Shown one piece after another: positions 11,904 through 22,396 of a DNA stretch of 64,000 bases (position 1 is its first letter; every line of letters starts with the position of its first letter). The notes below the pieces were generated by a model. That model was not told the DNA's origin, did not search any database, and worked only from the letters and a program-made list of their open reading frames with translations. Source of the DNA: Parascedosporium putredinis (lineage: Eukaryota > Ascomycota > Sordariomycetes > Microascales > Microascaceae). The stretch is taken from the NCBI GenBank assembly GCA_949357655.1, contig CASHTG010000010.1, forward strand, positions 124,001 to 188,000, read 5' to 3'. The position numbers were made by a program, and so were the translations under genes.

Positions 11904-13179
11904 GGCGTTTGTTTGTAGGTGGCTCGGGCGAGAAACCGTTTTGTTCCCTGTGAGATGGGTTGGGAGAATCGGGCTGCTTAGGCTGTGCGTGCGGGGAGGT
12001 TCCGGTCGATCGCGGACGATCAGCGGCCGATAGTGCTATAGGCGGCGAGTGTTATAGGGATCGCTCCTAGGGATGGGTAAAGGGGAACAATGGAGAGGAT
12101 AGGAAGCGATGATAGAGAGCTGGGAGTGTATGACGAAGAGAGGGGGCTCTGCACCGCCCTTCAGGAACATGATGGACTATATATGTATGCATATACGGCT
12201 CGTCGTTACTCTCTGGACTTTTCCCATTTCCCCATACTTTGCTCTCCTTTTTTCCCTTCTTCCCCATTCCCCGTTGGGGACGTGTGCGCCGAGAAACCCA
12301 CATGCCCACGTCCACTTTCCCGGCGATATTAATCAACAGTGTGGGGATTGCTCTTTGCTAGGGTGCTTCCGCCCGGGTTGATTGATTTCACTATGCGGCG
12401 CCGGGCCTGATTGGGGGAAATCCGCCTGCCCGTTTCAAGTACCATTTTTGGTTGCCCCTCGGGCCAAGAAAGCCCCAGGCGGAGGCGGGCCAATCAAGGG
12501 AATACTCGAGACGATGGACCTAGCTCGCGCGTGCCTTTTTGCATTCTCTGCTTTTTTTCTTTTTCCTATTCGGAGATCGATAGGGTTGCTGCGATGCGAC
12601 GAAAGTGCGGAGAAGGTGCCTTTGGAAGCCGGCTGCCGAAGGGTGGTTTTTCCAAAGCTTTTTACCTGGCTTGTTTGGTCAGTCGGGGCCTTTTTTCTTC
12701 CTTTGTATTGTCTGGCCCTACGTTAGCGTTGCAACGTGGATTCGGTCTTTTCATACTTCGATCTTAAGAGGTGGCGGATATCGACAGCGATCGTCGCATT
12801 GTTTGCTCCCTTCACTTCGGCTTGGCTCATGACGGTAATACAGCCGGGTCCACAGCCACGGGGACCCTACGAGGAGCAGAACTGCGGGTCAAGAAAGGGC
12901 ACAACCATCAACTTCGTAGATTGCGAAAATGAATGGTGACCGATGTCGACCTTTTTCCATTTCTTTTCCATCAAATGATCAAGCGCGGCTCTCTTTAGAC
13001 CAGCACCTTTGCAGCAACACGACATAGTACAACGAAAAGTGTTTGACGGACGAGTGTCCATTTGGTGGACTCATTATTATTTCATCATCTCGTGATTCCT
13101 CGACGAGTGCCTCTCCCTATCTCTACGATTTACACTGATCTTTCCTTTACCTAGCGCAGAAGCGCAACACCGCGTACCC
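11904..13179. other. Spacer between protease and O-methyltransferase
   Basis: About 1.3 kb with no recognised gene. The left part should be the protease promoter; an AT-rich TATATATG lies near 12178. Frames of 75-118 codons on the plus strand (12382-12832) overlap in three phases and have no domain, so they were not called. Confidence 0.45.
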
Positions 13180-14656
13180 TTAACCCGTGAACTTGATCTC
13201 GATAAAGTTGTGGATCGATCCAGGAATATCCGAAATAGACACGACATCGAGACCGGGATCCAGCCTCTTGACCAACGTCTTCCAGTGCTCGGCCGTGCGC
13301 TCGAGCGAGTTGAACGCCAGCAGCATCTGCAAGTCGGAGCAGGTCAAGATGCGGCGCAGGGTCGGGGGCAGGGGCGCCTCGGGAGGCGGGGCGACGACCT
13401 CGCACAGGAGCAGGCGGGAGCCGTTGCGGAGGTGGGGCACGAGCGGGGTGAGGATCTGCAGGGCGTACTTGTCGGGCCAGTCGTGCAGGATCATCTTGAG
13501 CATGTAGACGTCGCCGGCGGTGGCCTGCGGGGTGAAGAAGTCGCGGACCTCGTAGGAGACCTTGGCGCGCACGTCGGCGGGGATGTGCGACTCGTAGGCG
13601 GCTTCGACTTCGGGGAGGTCTTGGACGACGAATTTGAGGTTGGGGAAGGCGTTGGTGAGGATTAGGCCGGTGTGGCCGTTGGAACCGCCGACCTATGAGT
13701 TGAGTTATTGTTAGCACCACTTTTAGGCATGGGGGTTATTCCCCTAGGGATTAGGTTGACTTACATCGACGACGGTGGCCTCTCCGAGACTCGCCCAGTC
13801 ATACCCAGCCTTGAGAAGCTCTTCCTCGCCGAGCGCGGACGCCGAGGCCGCCGCCTCCATGGCGTTGGCGAATTCCTTGGCGCGGTAGCCCTCGGGCTTG
13901 CCCTCGACGGACCTCTTGAGGTAGTCCCAGTAGCCCTCGGGCTTCTCGAGGCGGTCGACGTTGGCGAGGGTGAAGCCGGCCTCGGAGGGTTCCTCGGAGG
14001 CGGCGTCGCGGCCGGCGCTGTACTTCCAAAAGGACTCGGGAGTGTGCACGCTAGCGGGGCGGGCCTCTTGCAGGTTGTGGCGGAGCCAAGAGCGCAGCAA
14101 GGGTTTCTTGACCATGGCGGCGGAGAGGGAGCTGTGGACGACGGCGTCGGAGCCCGGTCCGCCGTGGGGCGCGAAGAGGCGCGAGGTGTAGGCCCAGGCG
14201 AGGAAGCGGCGGACGAGGGATTGGGGGAGGGTGGTGTGCTTGGAGATTTCGGCGATGGTGGCGGAGCCGTCGAGGGGGACGGCGTTCCAGAAGTCGAATT
14301 GGTTCAGGGTGTCGAGAACGAGGGCGTCGTGGTTGAGCTAATACAAAAACAGGGACGGACATGTGTTAGCGTGGACTCGGCGTTTAATATTTCCTGGTGT
14401 GAGCTTGACTTACGAATAAAGGCTGCATGAGGCCGTGGTCGCTGGGACCGAGGGCTAGGCGGTACAGGTCCGAGGCGGCGTCGATGAGCTGGAAGCGGAG
14501 GCCCGCGAGCTCGGGGTGTCTGGGGTAGTCGACGGGGCCATCGGCGGCGAAGGAAGGGGCGGGGGCGCCGTTCTGCTCGAGGAGGGCGTTGATGGCCTTG
14601 GTGGTTTCGGAGATGGTGGCGGCGAGGCTGGCGAGGGAGACGTCCTGGGCGGCCAT
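13180..14656 (-). CDS. S-adenosylmethionine-dependent O-methyltransferase (plant/fungal type 2)
   Basis: Three intact exons: 14656-14414, 14337-13765 and 13692-13180, total 443 codons including the stop, with GTAAGT donors and no frame error. The N-terminal third is a helical dimerisation/winged-helix part. The Rossmann domain starts across the second splice with DVGGSNGH (SAM motif I), then VVQDLPEV (motif II). RDFFTPQ and LKMILHDWPD follow, in which the His is the usual catalytic base. Relatives methylate phenolic hydroxyls of aromatic polyketides and related metabolites (sterigmatocystin OMT-like). No polyketide synthase or peptide synthetase lies nearby, so a metabolite cluster is not supported. 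It is probably cytosolic. Confidence 0.93.
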
Positions 14657-16962
14657 GGTGGGCGGATACGGCGCGGATACAACGCGCGCACGGAGGAAGG
14701 TGGGGGAGGGGTAGATGCGAGAGAAGCTGTGACGGGATGGTGCACAGGGGGATTAGGGATGAAAGCGTATTGTCAATTCTTTATTAAGAATGAGACCTAC
14801 TTGACAATAATAGAGATACACAGAGAAAGAATGAGAGAGAGAGCTAGTCCTTTATAATTTTTTTCCTTCTACTCCTTCTTCTTTCCGCGACATCAGCAAG
14901 CTTCAGCCGCGAGCTTAAGCTTCCATGCCGCCATTTGATTCCGCGGTCCAGCTCGGCCAAATCCTGTCAGCACTAAGAAATGCATCGAAGGAGCGAGCCA
15001 GACTCGCACTCTGGTTCGTCGACGCCCGCGAATTTGACGTCAGGAACGAAAGCAAACAAAACAAGTAAATCGGGAGGAGGGGGCGGCAAATTCGCAATCC
15101 AGCGCGGGCAAGTTGGGGTGTTCCCTGCGTATGTTCCTTCCGGAGCGGCCGCGATGAAGGTGGGAGGAGGAACTTTGAAGGATTCAATTGCTTTAAGCAT
15201 AATCGAGGAGGGGGAAGAGGGGCAACAGTTGGCTCCTCCTCCACCACCGCCCCTACCCCCTGGTCTCGCTGGTAGCGAAGCGGTCCAAGTGCATACGGAG
15301 GATTCGCAAAGGGATTTTCTTTTGTTCACCGTCGCGCGTTTACCAATCAGGATCCAATTGGTGCCTGACTCCTCTTGGCCTTGTCACGCTGACGAGAGAT
15401 TTGCGATGAAGAGTTAGTCTGACGATGGGGGATGAACCTTCGTATATGTAGGGTATTGGCATTCACGTCGCCCCCGGTATCACTTTTTGTGCCAGCCTCG
15501 GCGGTTTCTCCTGATGGAGATGTCGGTGGTGCCGAGCCGACGTTGTCAATTGGCTCTCGCGGTTGTGACGGATGGCACTTTTGCCTGGTTGCGCTGGCGC
15601 ATCTGGGGACACAGCGGGACACAGCAAGATGGGAGAAGAATGAAAAACAAGGTTCTGACGCTATTGTTCTACACAACTCTGGAAGGAAGGAAGAAGGGCT
15701 GGGTGGAAAGGGAGGGGAGGGGTTACAATAGGGATGAGGATCGCAACCATCTCAGGACCGAGATCCTTCATGACATCAGTATGGCCTTGGCGGAAGCGTC
15801 AATTGAGAATCCCAGCGGCGCGGCGGGTGTCCGATGGAAGAGCGTTTCTATAGGGCAGAGGGCGCAACCTCTCCCCGATAAGGCGCCTCCCGGCTCCGGG
15901 GTCTTCTTGGCAGTCCCGCGGGCGGTCCCTTGGATCTGGTCTAGGGAGATCCACAGGTTTGTGGGCTTGTGGGGCTTGGATTGGCATCGTCCGACCTCGC
16001 TCTGTCCTTGACATTTTACGGATTGCTCACCAGACGAGGGACGAAGAGTGGAGCTAGCTACGTCCCTGAGTTTGAAGCACGGAGGAGGAACGCTCTATTT
16101 CTGGCTGGGATCATTGTGGGATCCTTTGGGATTTGATTCTTGTGCGTCTCTTATTCTGTCCCGTCTTGGTGCATCTTGTTTTTCAATCTTCTCGTTGGTC
16201 TGACAAACTTTGCTTCAGTGGCCGTGCCAAACCACGTTGTTGACGTTCCTCCAAGCAAGGGCAACGTGGGCTTCACTGCAATGAACCAGTGCTCCCATTT
16301 GGACGGGAGGGGCAGGAACCCACTGGATCAAGGGATTGATCCACCAATTCCTCCCGTTGAAATCCTTAGTCATCGCGTATTGACATCGTCGACGAATGCA
16401 ATGACGCGGCCGACCCTGCGAAGTCGGGGGATCGTGCGCAAACCAATACTCTGATGGCCTTCGGCGCTTCACCAACGCTACAATGCTGGAGAATGTTGGC
16501 GTGGTTCGTTTTTGTTCTCTGTTCAATATTTCCTAGAGTCGACGAGTCGGGTCTAGATCATGACGCGTCGTTCAAACATTTGGCAGGGTCCTCGAGCTCC
16601 AGATTTCGAGTACCTTTACCCCACCGACCCTCCCGCCGCGCCATGTTGGCCATGTCATGCCATGTGCCCTACCGGAGCTTGTTTCGCTTGCTTGGCACTA
16701 CCTTCCCAAAGCGGTCATCACGACATTAATTTCGGTGGACCTGTGCCTGTACCTGTGCCTGCTGCCTACGTTGTACACGAGATGGAGCAGTGGTATCTTT
16801 GCTTATCTGATCAACCATCCCCGGCCCGCCCTTTTATCAGATCTCCCAATTTTTCTTTTTCCGCTTGTTCCATCTCCACCGTTGAAATCGTTCAGTAGAT
16901 CCATTACGGCAGAGGCTCGATAAATTCAATTATTGTCCGCGTCGCCCGCCTCGAAAATTACG
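14657..16962. other. 2.3-kb spacer, no recognised gene
   Basis: Frames of 100-170 codons exist here (for example 15487-16011 plus and 14915-15329 minus), but they overlap in opposite phases. They lack domains and signal peptides and have biased low-complexity content, so none was called. The part beside 14657 should be the O-methyltransferase promoter, and the CT-rich part before 16963 the leader of the next gene. Confidence 0.45.
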
Positions 16963-18676
16963 ATGCCGACGAAGCTGCTGCGCAGTCTTCTCCTGCTGGC
17001 GGCCGCCGCATCTCCGATCATCGGCGCATCCACCATCCCGACGCAGCGAGAGCCTGTCGAACCCAACGCCGCCAACGCGAGGGAAAATGCCTTTACATCT
17101 TCAACTCCGTGCATTCGGCCATGCGGCAATGGGGGTCGTCCCTCCGCCACAATGGCCTGGGTTTGATCCCCGCCACCGTTCCTGAGGATACGCTTTTGTA
17201 CCACGGCACGCCGCGAAACAGCACGCCCGAAACGTTTGAGTGGCTCGCCTTTGAGATTGAGCACGCTGAAAATTTTGCCGTGAGCAGGCCTGCCCGTCGA
17301 CCAGGGGCCCCGGCGGCCCTGGCGGTCCCGGAGGCAAACCGGGGAAGAAGCCAGGTCCGCCACCTCCTGGCGGGCAATCACCACCTCCGCCGCTGGGTGC
17401 TGCTGGGCCCGGCAGCCGGCGTTTCCACAATATAGAAGACGTCTCTTTCTCCGCCCAAAACCCCTTACGGGCCTCGACGACGACAACGAGCCGGGAGAAA
17501 CCCCTAATCAGCGCGGCTACCTCCACACGTACCGCGCCAACCGCGAGCTCAAACTGCTCTACGTCGACGGCATGGCCGCGGGCAAATCCCCAAGGGCACC
17601 CTCGACACCCAGGACCTGCTGCTGCGCGACCTGACGGAAGCGCCCGGTTTCGGCGAGTGGGAACGAGCCGCCGACATGTGCAAGCTCGGGGCAGAGTGGG
17701 GGCTCGATGGCTTCATCCGCATGGAGGCCGGCTTCGAGATCATTTATTGCGATTTCTCGCGGGGCTTGACCTTGTTAGCATGCTCCGCCGCCCGCATTCG
17801 GAGGCCCCCGAGTCCAAGGGTCTGATGGATGCGTTCGAGTGGCTCCGCGCCACGGCTGAGCGGTACGATGGCATCGGCGCGGGGCGGGCGCACCTGGATT
17901 TCTCTGGCATGGTGAGCGCTTTGTGGTATCCCGTCAACACGACGAACCCGGCGGGAGGGCAGCCGCGGCTATCTGAGACGACGCGCGAAGAGCGAGCGGC
18001 GATGCGACGGCGCGTCGCCGAGATTGTTGTTTCCAGGGCAGGTGGGGGCGTGGACTGGCAGGGTGTCGTTGACTTGATTATCGCGCGGCACGAGCGGAGG
18101 ATCGGGTACCTCGCCGACCCGGATGCGGACGCCAAGGACTTTGCCAGCCAGGTCTTTGTCCTGACCAACGCCTTTATTGATTACCCGTCCTTGCCGTCCG
18201 ACATCGTCGACAAGACCGCCGGCGACGAGACGGTCATTGCGGATGCTCGCAGGCGTTGCGCCGCGCACTACCTGGCTTTACCTCGGGCGTCTAGGGTGTC
18301 TTGGACAAAGGAGGATGAGATGCTCGATGCGGCGGTGGAGGCCGTGACGGCGCGCATCTGTGACGACTTTTTCTCCGTGAGGAGCTTTCTCCTCGCCAAC
18401 CACGACGCCGTGTCCTCTCCCGGCGCCGTCGGCTCCGGTGAGCTGTCGCGCGAGGATAGCCTCGAGCGGGCGAGGAGCATCATGCGCACGCTGAAGCGGG
18501 ATCTGGACTGGACGGCGTGGAAGAAGTGCGGGGCGTGCAATGTTAATGAGGTGTGCTTTGTTGCTATCTGGCCGTTTGGCTTGGTCGAGGATCATTATGC
18601 GCCGAGCTGTATGAATCGGACGTTGTTAGCGACGAGGTTTGGGTTTGGGAGGGGAGGGAGCTATTGGTCGGATTAG
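16963..18676 (+). CDS. Conserved secreted fungal protein with Gly/Pro-rich linker, function unknown
   Basis: The ATG at 16963 gives a signal peptide (LLRSLLLLAAAASPIIGAS). Next comes a conserved-looking block with SVHSAMRQWGSSLRHNG and TLLYHGTP, then a collagen-like Gly/Pro/Lys linker (about 17290-17420). A second block follows with YLHTYRANRELKLLYVDGMA, TLDTQDLLL, DMCKLGAEWGLDGFIRMEAG and FEIIYCDF. The alpha-helical C-terminal half is read cleanly from about 17765 to 18676. I recall similar YHG...YVDGM proteins as common hypothetical secreted proteins in ascomycetes, without known function. Five missing bases restore one frame of 573 codons: TTT at 17086-17088, about 17288, about 17473, CCCC at about 17590 and GGGG at about 17760. 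Cys residues near the end (KKCGACN) may form disulfides. Confidence 0.72.
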
Positions 18677-19421
18677 AAGGAGAAAAACTAGGGTTTAAAA
18701 GTACGCTTGACTGACGAGTGATTTGGGGTTATCCTTGTTTTTGTATATGTTCTAGCGTCTTTTTGGTATGCTTCACCTGGATTTGAGGCGAGGGGGCCTT
18801 CTTGTTGAAAAGGTGGTGTACGAGCACAGATTTGAATTTGATACCCAGTTTCCGAGCATGAATTTCTTCCTCTTTTCCTTCTTGGCTGTCATATTCCAAA
18901 TCAGTCTCTTTTGGGCTTTTCCTTTCCTTTACGTTTGATACGAATTCTCGTTTCGCGTAAACACCACCAAGAGAAAGCGGCGACAAACGTCACGACCCAC
19001 GCTAATAAGGGAGGTCCCCCAATGCACTGCTCATTCCCCAACTCCCATGCGCGCCCTGAATCTAGGTCAACGGGGCTAGGAAGTCCAGTTCTCTTCCCAT
19101 AGCGTCATCGACTGCCACATGCTTCCAACAAAACAGAGAAAAAGGGAGCTGGTGACAGATATTCGACGAAAGAAAGGGAGAGGTGGCGCGAGAGGTGGCG
19201 CAAACTCGGGAAAAGGACAGAGCGCATCGCACCTGCCCTACATCTCTGGATGTTCACGTCCTGCCTAAAAGTCCGAATATTGAACGTGCGTTGCAATCGC
19301 CCGTGGCAACCGTTCCACGCGCGCTGACAAGTAAAGACCCCACGTCATCCCTTGAAACCTTTCCATCTCCCCTCCTCTCCCCCGATCCAAAGCCACCAAG
19401 AATCATCTCTCGCGCCGCAAC
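18677..19421. other. Spacer between two rightward genes
   Basis: No gene was recognised. It should hold the terminator of the upstream gene and the promoter of the kinase-like gene. The last 100 bases before 19422 are CT-rich, as is usual for fungal leaders. Confidence 0.5.
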
Positions 19422-20906
19422 ATGTCTCTGCATGTCGAGTGCATTCAGATATCCGCGAATAGGCAAACCGTCTACGTGCGGACTCGCCACACCATCAACG
19501 GCATCCCGTCCAATTTTCGAGCCCGACGCGATCCCACCGCTCCTGCTTCCTTTGGCTCGCGCCTGGTGAATTTCTGCACCGAGACCGCGACCACTTCTCC
19601 GACCCATAGCTTTCGCACCATCAATGACCTGGCAGAGGCTCTGGTGCTGGTCATTTCGAGTCTCTGGGACGAGTGGGCCATCTCCGTGGAGAGACGTCCG
19701 GACATGGTGATCGAGTTTTGGCATGAAGAGCCAACGTTGGTGATGGGCATGGTTGACGGCGACGAGGCTGAGGAAGGTGTATTCACCGAGGAACCCGTGG
19801 ACGCGCTCGTGGTCTACGAGACGGTTGAATGGGGACGCTACGTGAGAACCTTGCTTCCCTTAGGTAGCATACCGACACAAGGGAACGCGGGGAGAGGCTA
19901 CCGGTACGTGGCACAGGACAACCTCAAGATTGTGAGATACTTTCTCAAAGGCCGCATCCGAGCGAGAGTGCTGCTGGCCCATCACCCCACAGCGCCGCAC
20001 TTCTAGTTCAAGTGCGTCGACTTCATCGACTACATGGTCTTGCACCCACGCAAGTTCCACCGCGATAGAGAGGGCATCTACCACGAGCTGCGCGTCCTCG
20101 CCAACATGCCCGCGCACCCCAACATCGTCGAGCCGCCCCGGACGCTCACGTACGTCATGGACACGACCGGCGGGAACTATTCTATCCGGATCAGCGGCGC
20201 GCTGTACCTGTACACGGACCATCATTCGATCGACACCCAGATGAAGATGCGGGCCGGCGATCGGGACAACGCGATTACGCTGGCGGCCAAGGCGCGCTGG
20301 TGCCACCAGATGGCGATCGCGGTGCAGTACACGTACCGCGTGGCCAACACGTTTCACGGGGACGTCAAGCCGGCGAATTTCCTCATCAGTGAGGAAAGGG
20401 AGGTGGTTCTGGCCAACTGGAAGCAGCGAGGTCCGGTGGACCTCATCACCGCGGCGCCCGAGATCGTGGAACGGTGGCCGTTGGACGAGTTGCGCGATCC
20501 GCGCGCCGACTACGACGAGGTCGTCCGCGGCGTGTATGCGCAGCTGCCGACGACGCCCATCGCCCACTCCTCCATTGCGGAGGATCAGAATTTCTTCGCT
20601 ACCTGGCACGGGATCCAGCCCACGGCGCGAGCGCGCCGAGGTCTACAGCCTCGGCGCGAGCATGTGGTTGCTGCTCCGCGATATACGGAACCCCGGCGCT
20701 TTGGGGGTGCGTGCCGTCGTGGATGGTGTTTCGGTGGAGAGCTTGCCGGTGCCTGCGGCGTGGGGCGAGGCGGTGCTGGGGTGCTTGGCAAGGAGCCGTG
20801 GAAGCGCAGCGAGATGGATGACGTGGTGCGCTTTTGGGCCGTGCAGCGGAATTTGTACGAGCAGACTGTACCCCGCTATGATGATATTGTTATGCGGACT
20901 GGGTGA
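19422..20906 (+). pseudogene. Protein-kinase-like protein with an in-frame stop and altered DFG site
   Basis: A fungal kinase-like protein. Its catalytic loop reads HGDVKPANFL, with Asp and Asn intact. The equivalent of the DFG site reads LANWKQRG, so the metal-binding Asp appears to be Asn, and an APE motif follows in TAAPEIVERW. The C-lobe has AEVYSLGASMWLLL and ends near RYDDIVMRTG. An in-frame TAG at 20004-20006 interrupts the N-lobe, while the same frame continues directly (KCVDFIDYMV). A short part of the C-lobe (about 20635-20790) lies in another frame, with a second shift restoring the first; total length is 495 codons. TAG from CAG and AAC from GAC are both C-to-T type changes, as RIP makes. 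It could also be an active atypical kinase with sequence errors. Confidence 0.65.
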
Positions 20907-21455
20907 AGTCGGGATTTACACTACCTTTAGCCACGACTTTTTCTCGTGGCGTGCGGTTGTAACGAAGCATTGACCGGATTACTTGATTAGACGTTACGCC
21001 CGCCATACGCATGGCTCTTACTCTTAGGCATTTCTTACTAGGTTTAGTTCTTACGTGCAGTTATTAACAGGACCGTCTCATGACCTCAATAAATAGACTA
21101 AATTTTGGAGACATCCATGGATCCATGTACCAATGAGTAGGGGGCGTAGAGGAGCAGGCATAGTATCTCGTACATGTGTTCGATTGTCCCTGACTATAGC
21201 ACATCCTCTTGGTCAGAAGGCTTAAAAACAATAAGACGACCGCAGATATAGAGCCATGTTCTAGGCCGAAGGTGATAAAACCCTTTTCAAATATCCATGT
21301 TCGAAGCTTTGAATGAAATCGACCCTTTGCAGCATACATCCTATTTCAAGCTAAACGATTCTCTTGCGTCCGAAGCTCTCCAAAGCTCTCCGATTTACAC
21401 AATCCTACTAGGTAATTGAAGTTTCTTGCGTGCTGCATAGATAGCCAAGTTCTCC
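20907..21455. other. Convergent intergenic region
   Basis: No gene was recognised between the rightward kinase-like gene and the leftward deaminase. It should contain both 3' ends. AT content is higher than in the neighbouring genes. Confidence 0.5.
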
Positions 21456-21947
21456 CTAGGCAGACCCCGCCTTGTTCGCCTTCACATGCAACTGCTTGAC
21501 CTCCTGCGCCAGCTCCTCGTCCGGCCCATCCACCGTCCATCCCGGAAGCACATCCCTCACCGAGAAGCTCGCCACGCCCGAGCCCCGCACCCCAAGCTCT
21601 TCCCTCCACGCCTTGAGCTGCGCCGACGACGACGCAAAGACGATGCGGCCCAACCCCGCGAACCCGTGGGCGGTGGAACACATTTGGCAGTGCTCGCCCG
21701 AGGTGTAGACGGTGGCGCCGGCGCGCTCCTCGGGGGTCATGTGGGTCTGGGCCCAGAGGACGATGGTGAACTCGGGATGCCACGTTATGTCGGCTTTGGT
21801 GTTGATGCGGTTGCGGTCGGTGTAGCGGACTTGGCCGGAGGCGTCGACGAGGACGGAGCCAAAGGGGCTGTCGCCGGCGTCGACGGCTTGTCGGGCGAGG
21901 TCGACGCACTGGCGGAGGTGGACTTTGTCCTGGTCTGTGATGCCCAT
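21456..21947 (-). CDS. Cytosine/guanine deaminase-superfamily enzyme
   Basis: An intact single-exon protein of 163 residues with the zinc-dependent deaminase fold. The N-terminal part reads ARQAVDAGDSPFGSVLVD, as in guanine and nucleoside deaminases. The zinc site is formed by WHPEF (His ligand plus proton-shuttle Glu, with Pro where most members have Ala) and GEHCQMC (the two Cys ligands). Length matches stand-alone nucleoside deaminases. The likely reaction is hydrolytic deamination of a purine or pyrimidine base or nucleoside in the cytosol; the exact substrate cannot be told. The start is the first ATG of the frame, and there is no frame error. Confidence 0.9.
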   Translation of the reverse strand: MGITDQDKVHLRQCVDLARQAVDAGDSPFGSVLVDASGQVRYTDRNRINTKADITWHPEFTIVLWAQTHMTPEERAGATVYTSGEHCQMCSTAHGFAGLGRIVFASSSAQLKAWREELGVRGSGVASFSVRDVLPGWTVDGPDEELAQEVKQLHVKANKAGSA

Positions 21948-22396
21948 GGTTGCGGATGTGTGCTGGATGAGTGATGTTTTCCGCTGGCTGGGTTAAACTG
22001 CACTTCGTTATCCCGAAATATGAGTGTTAGTGTAGAGATATTGAAAAGATAGAATAAATGTAGAGAAAATACTGAGAATAGTTGGTTTAACTTCAAGGGA
22101 GGATTTAGTTGACCCCGCATTTAGCTTCAGCGGATTAGTCAAGAAAACGGAATACGAGAAGACACGAAGGGACGGAGGAGGCAGCTTGCCATGATCTCAA
22201 CTATCAACAGGTGAAAATTCTTCTATCTACCTCCAAGAGCTCCTTCATCTAAATGGGGCAATTGGTTGGTCTTGACTATGTTCAGATTGAGATTTCTCTC
22301 CAAATATATACATGAATATAGGTTGTCAAAAATCTTCTTGACTGGTGTGATCTGCCCCCAACGGGCGGGATACAATTGATGCGTGGATGGGCGCGC
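21948..22396. other. Spacer between deaminase and mannanase
   Basis: No gene was recognised. It should carry the deaminase promoter next to 21948 and the 3' end of the mannanase mRNA near 22396. Confidence 0.5.

Noticed and set aside
11412..11918. 168-codon plus-strand frame
   Set aside because: It is the antisense shadow of the metalloprotease gene; the Gly/Val-rich product is a by-product of codon bias on the other strand.
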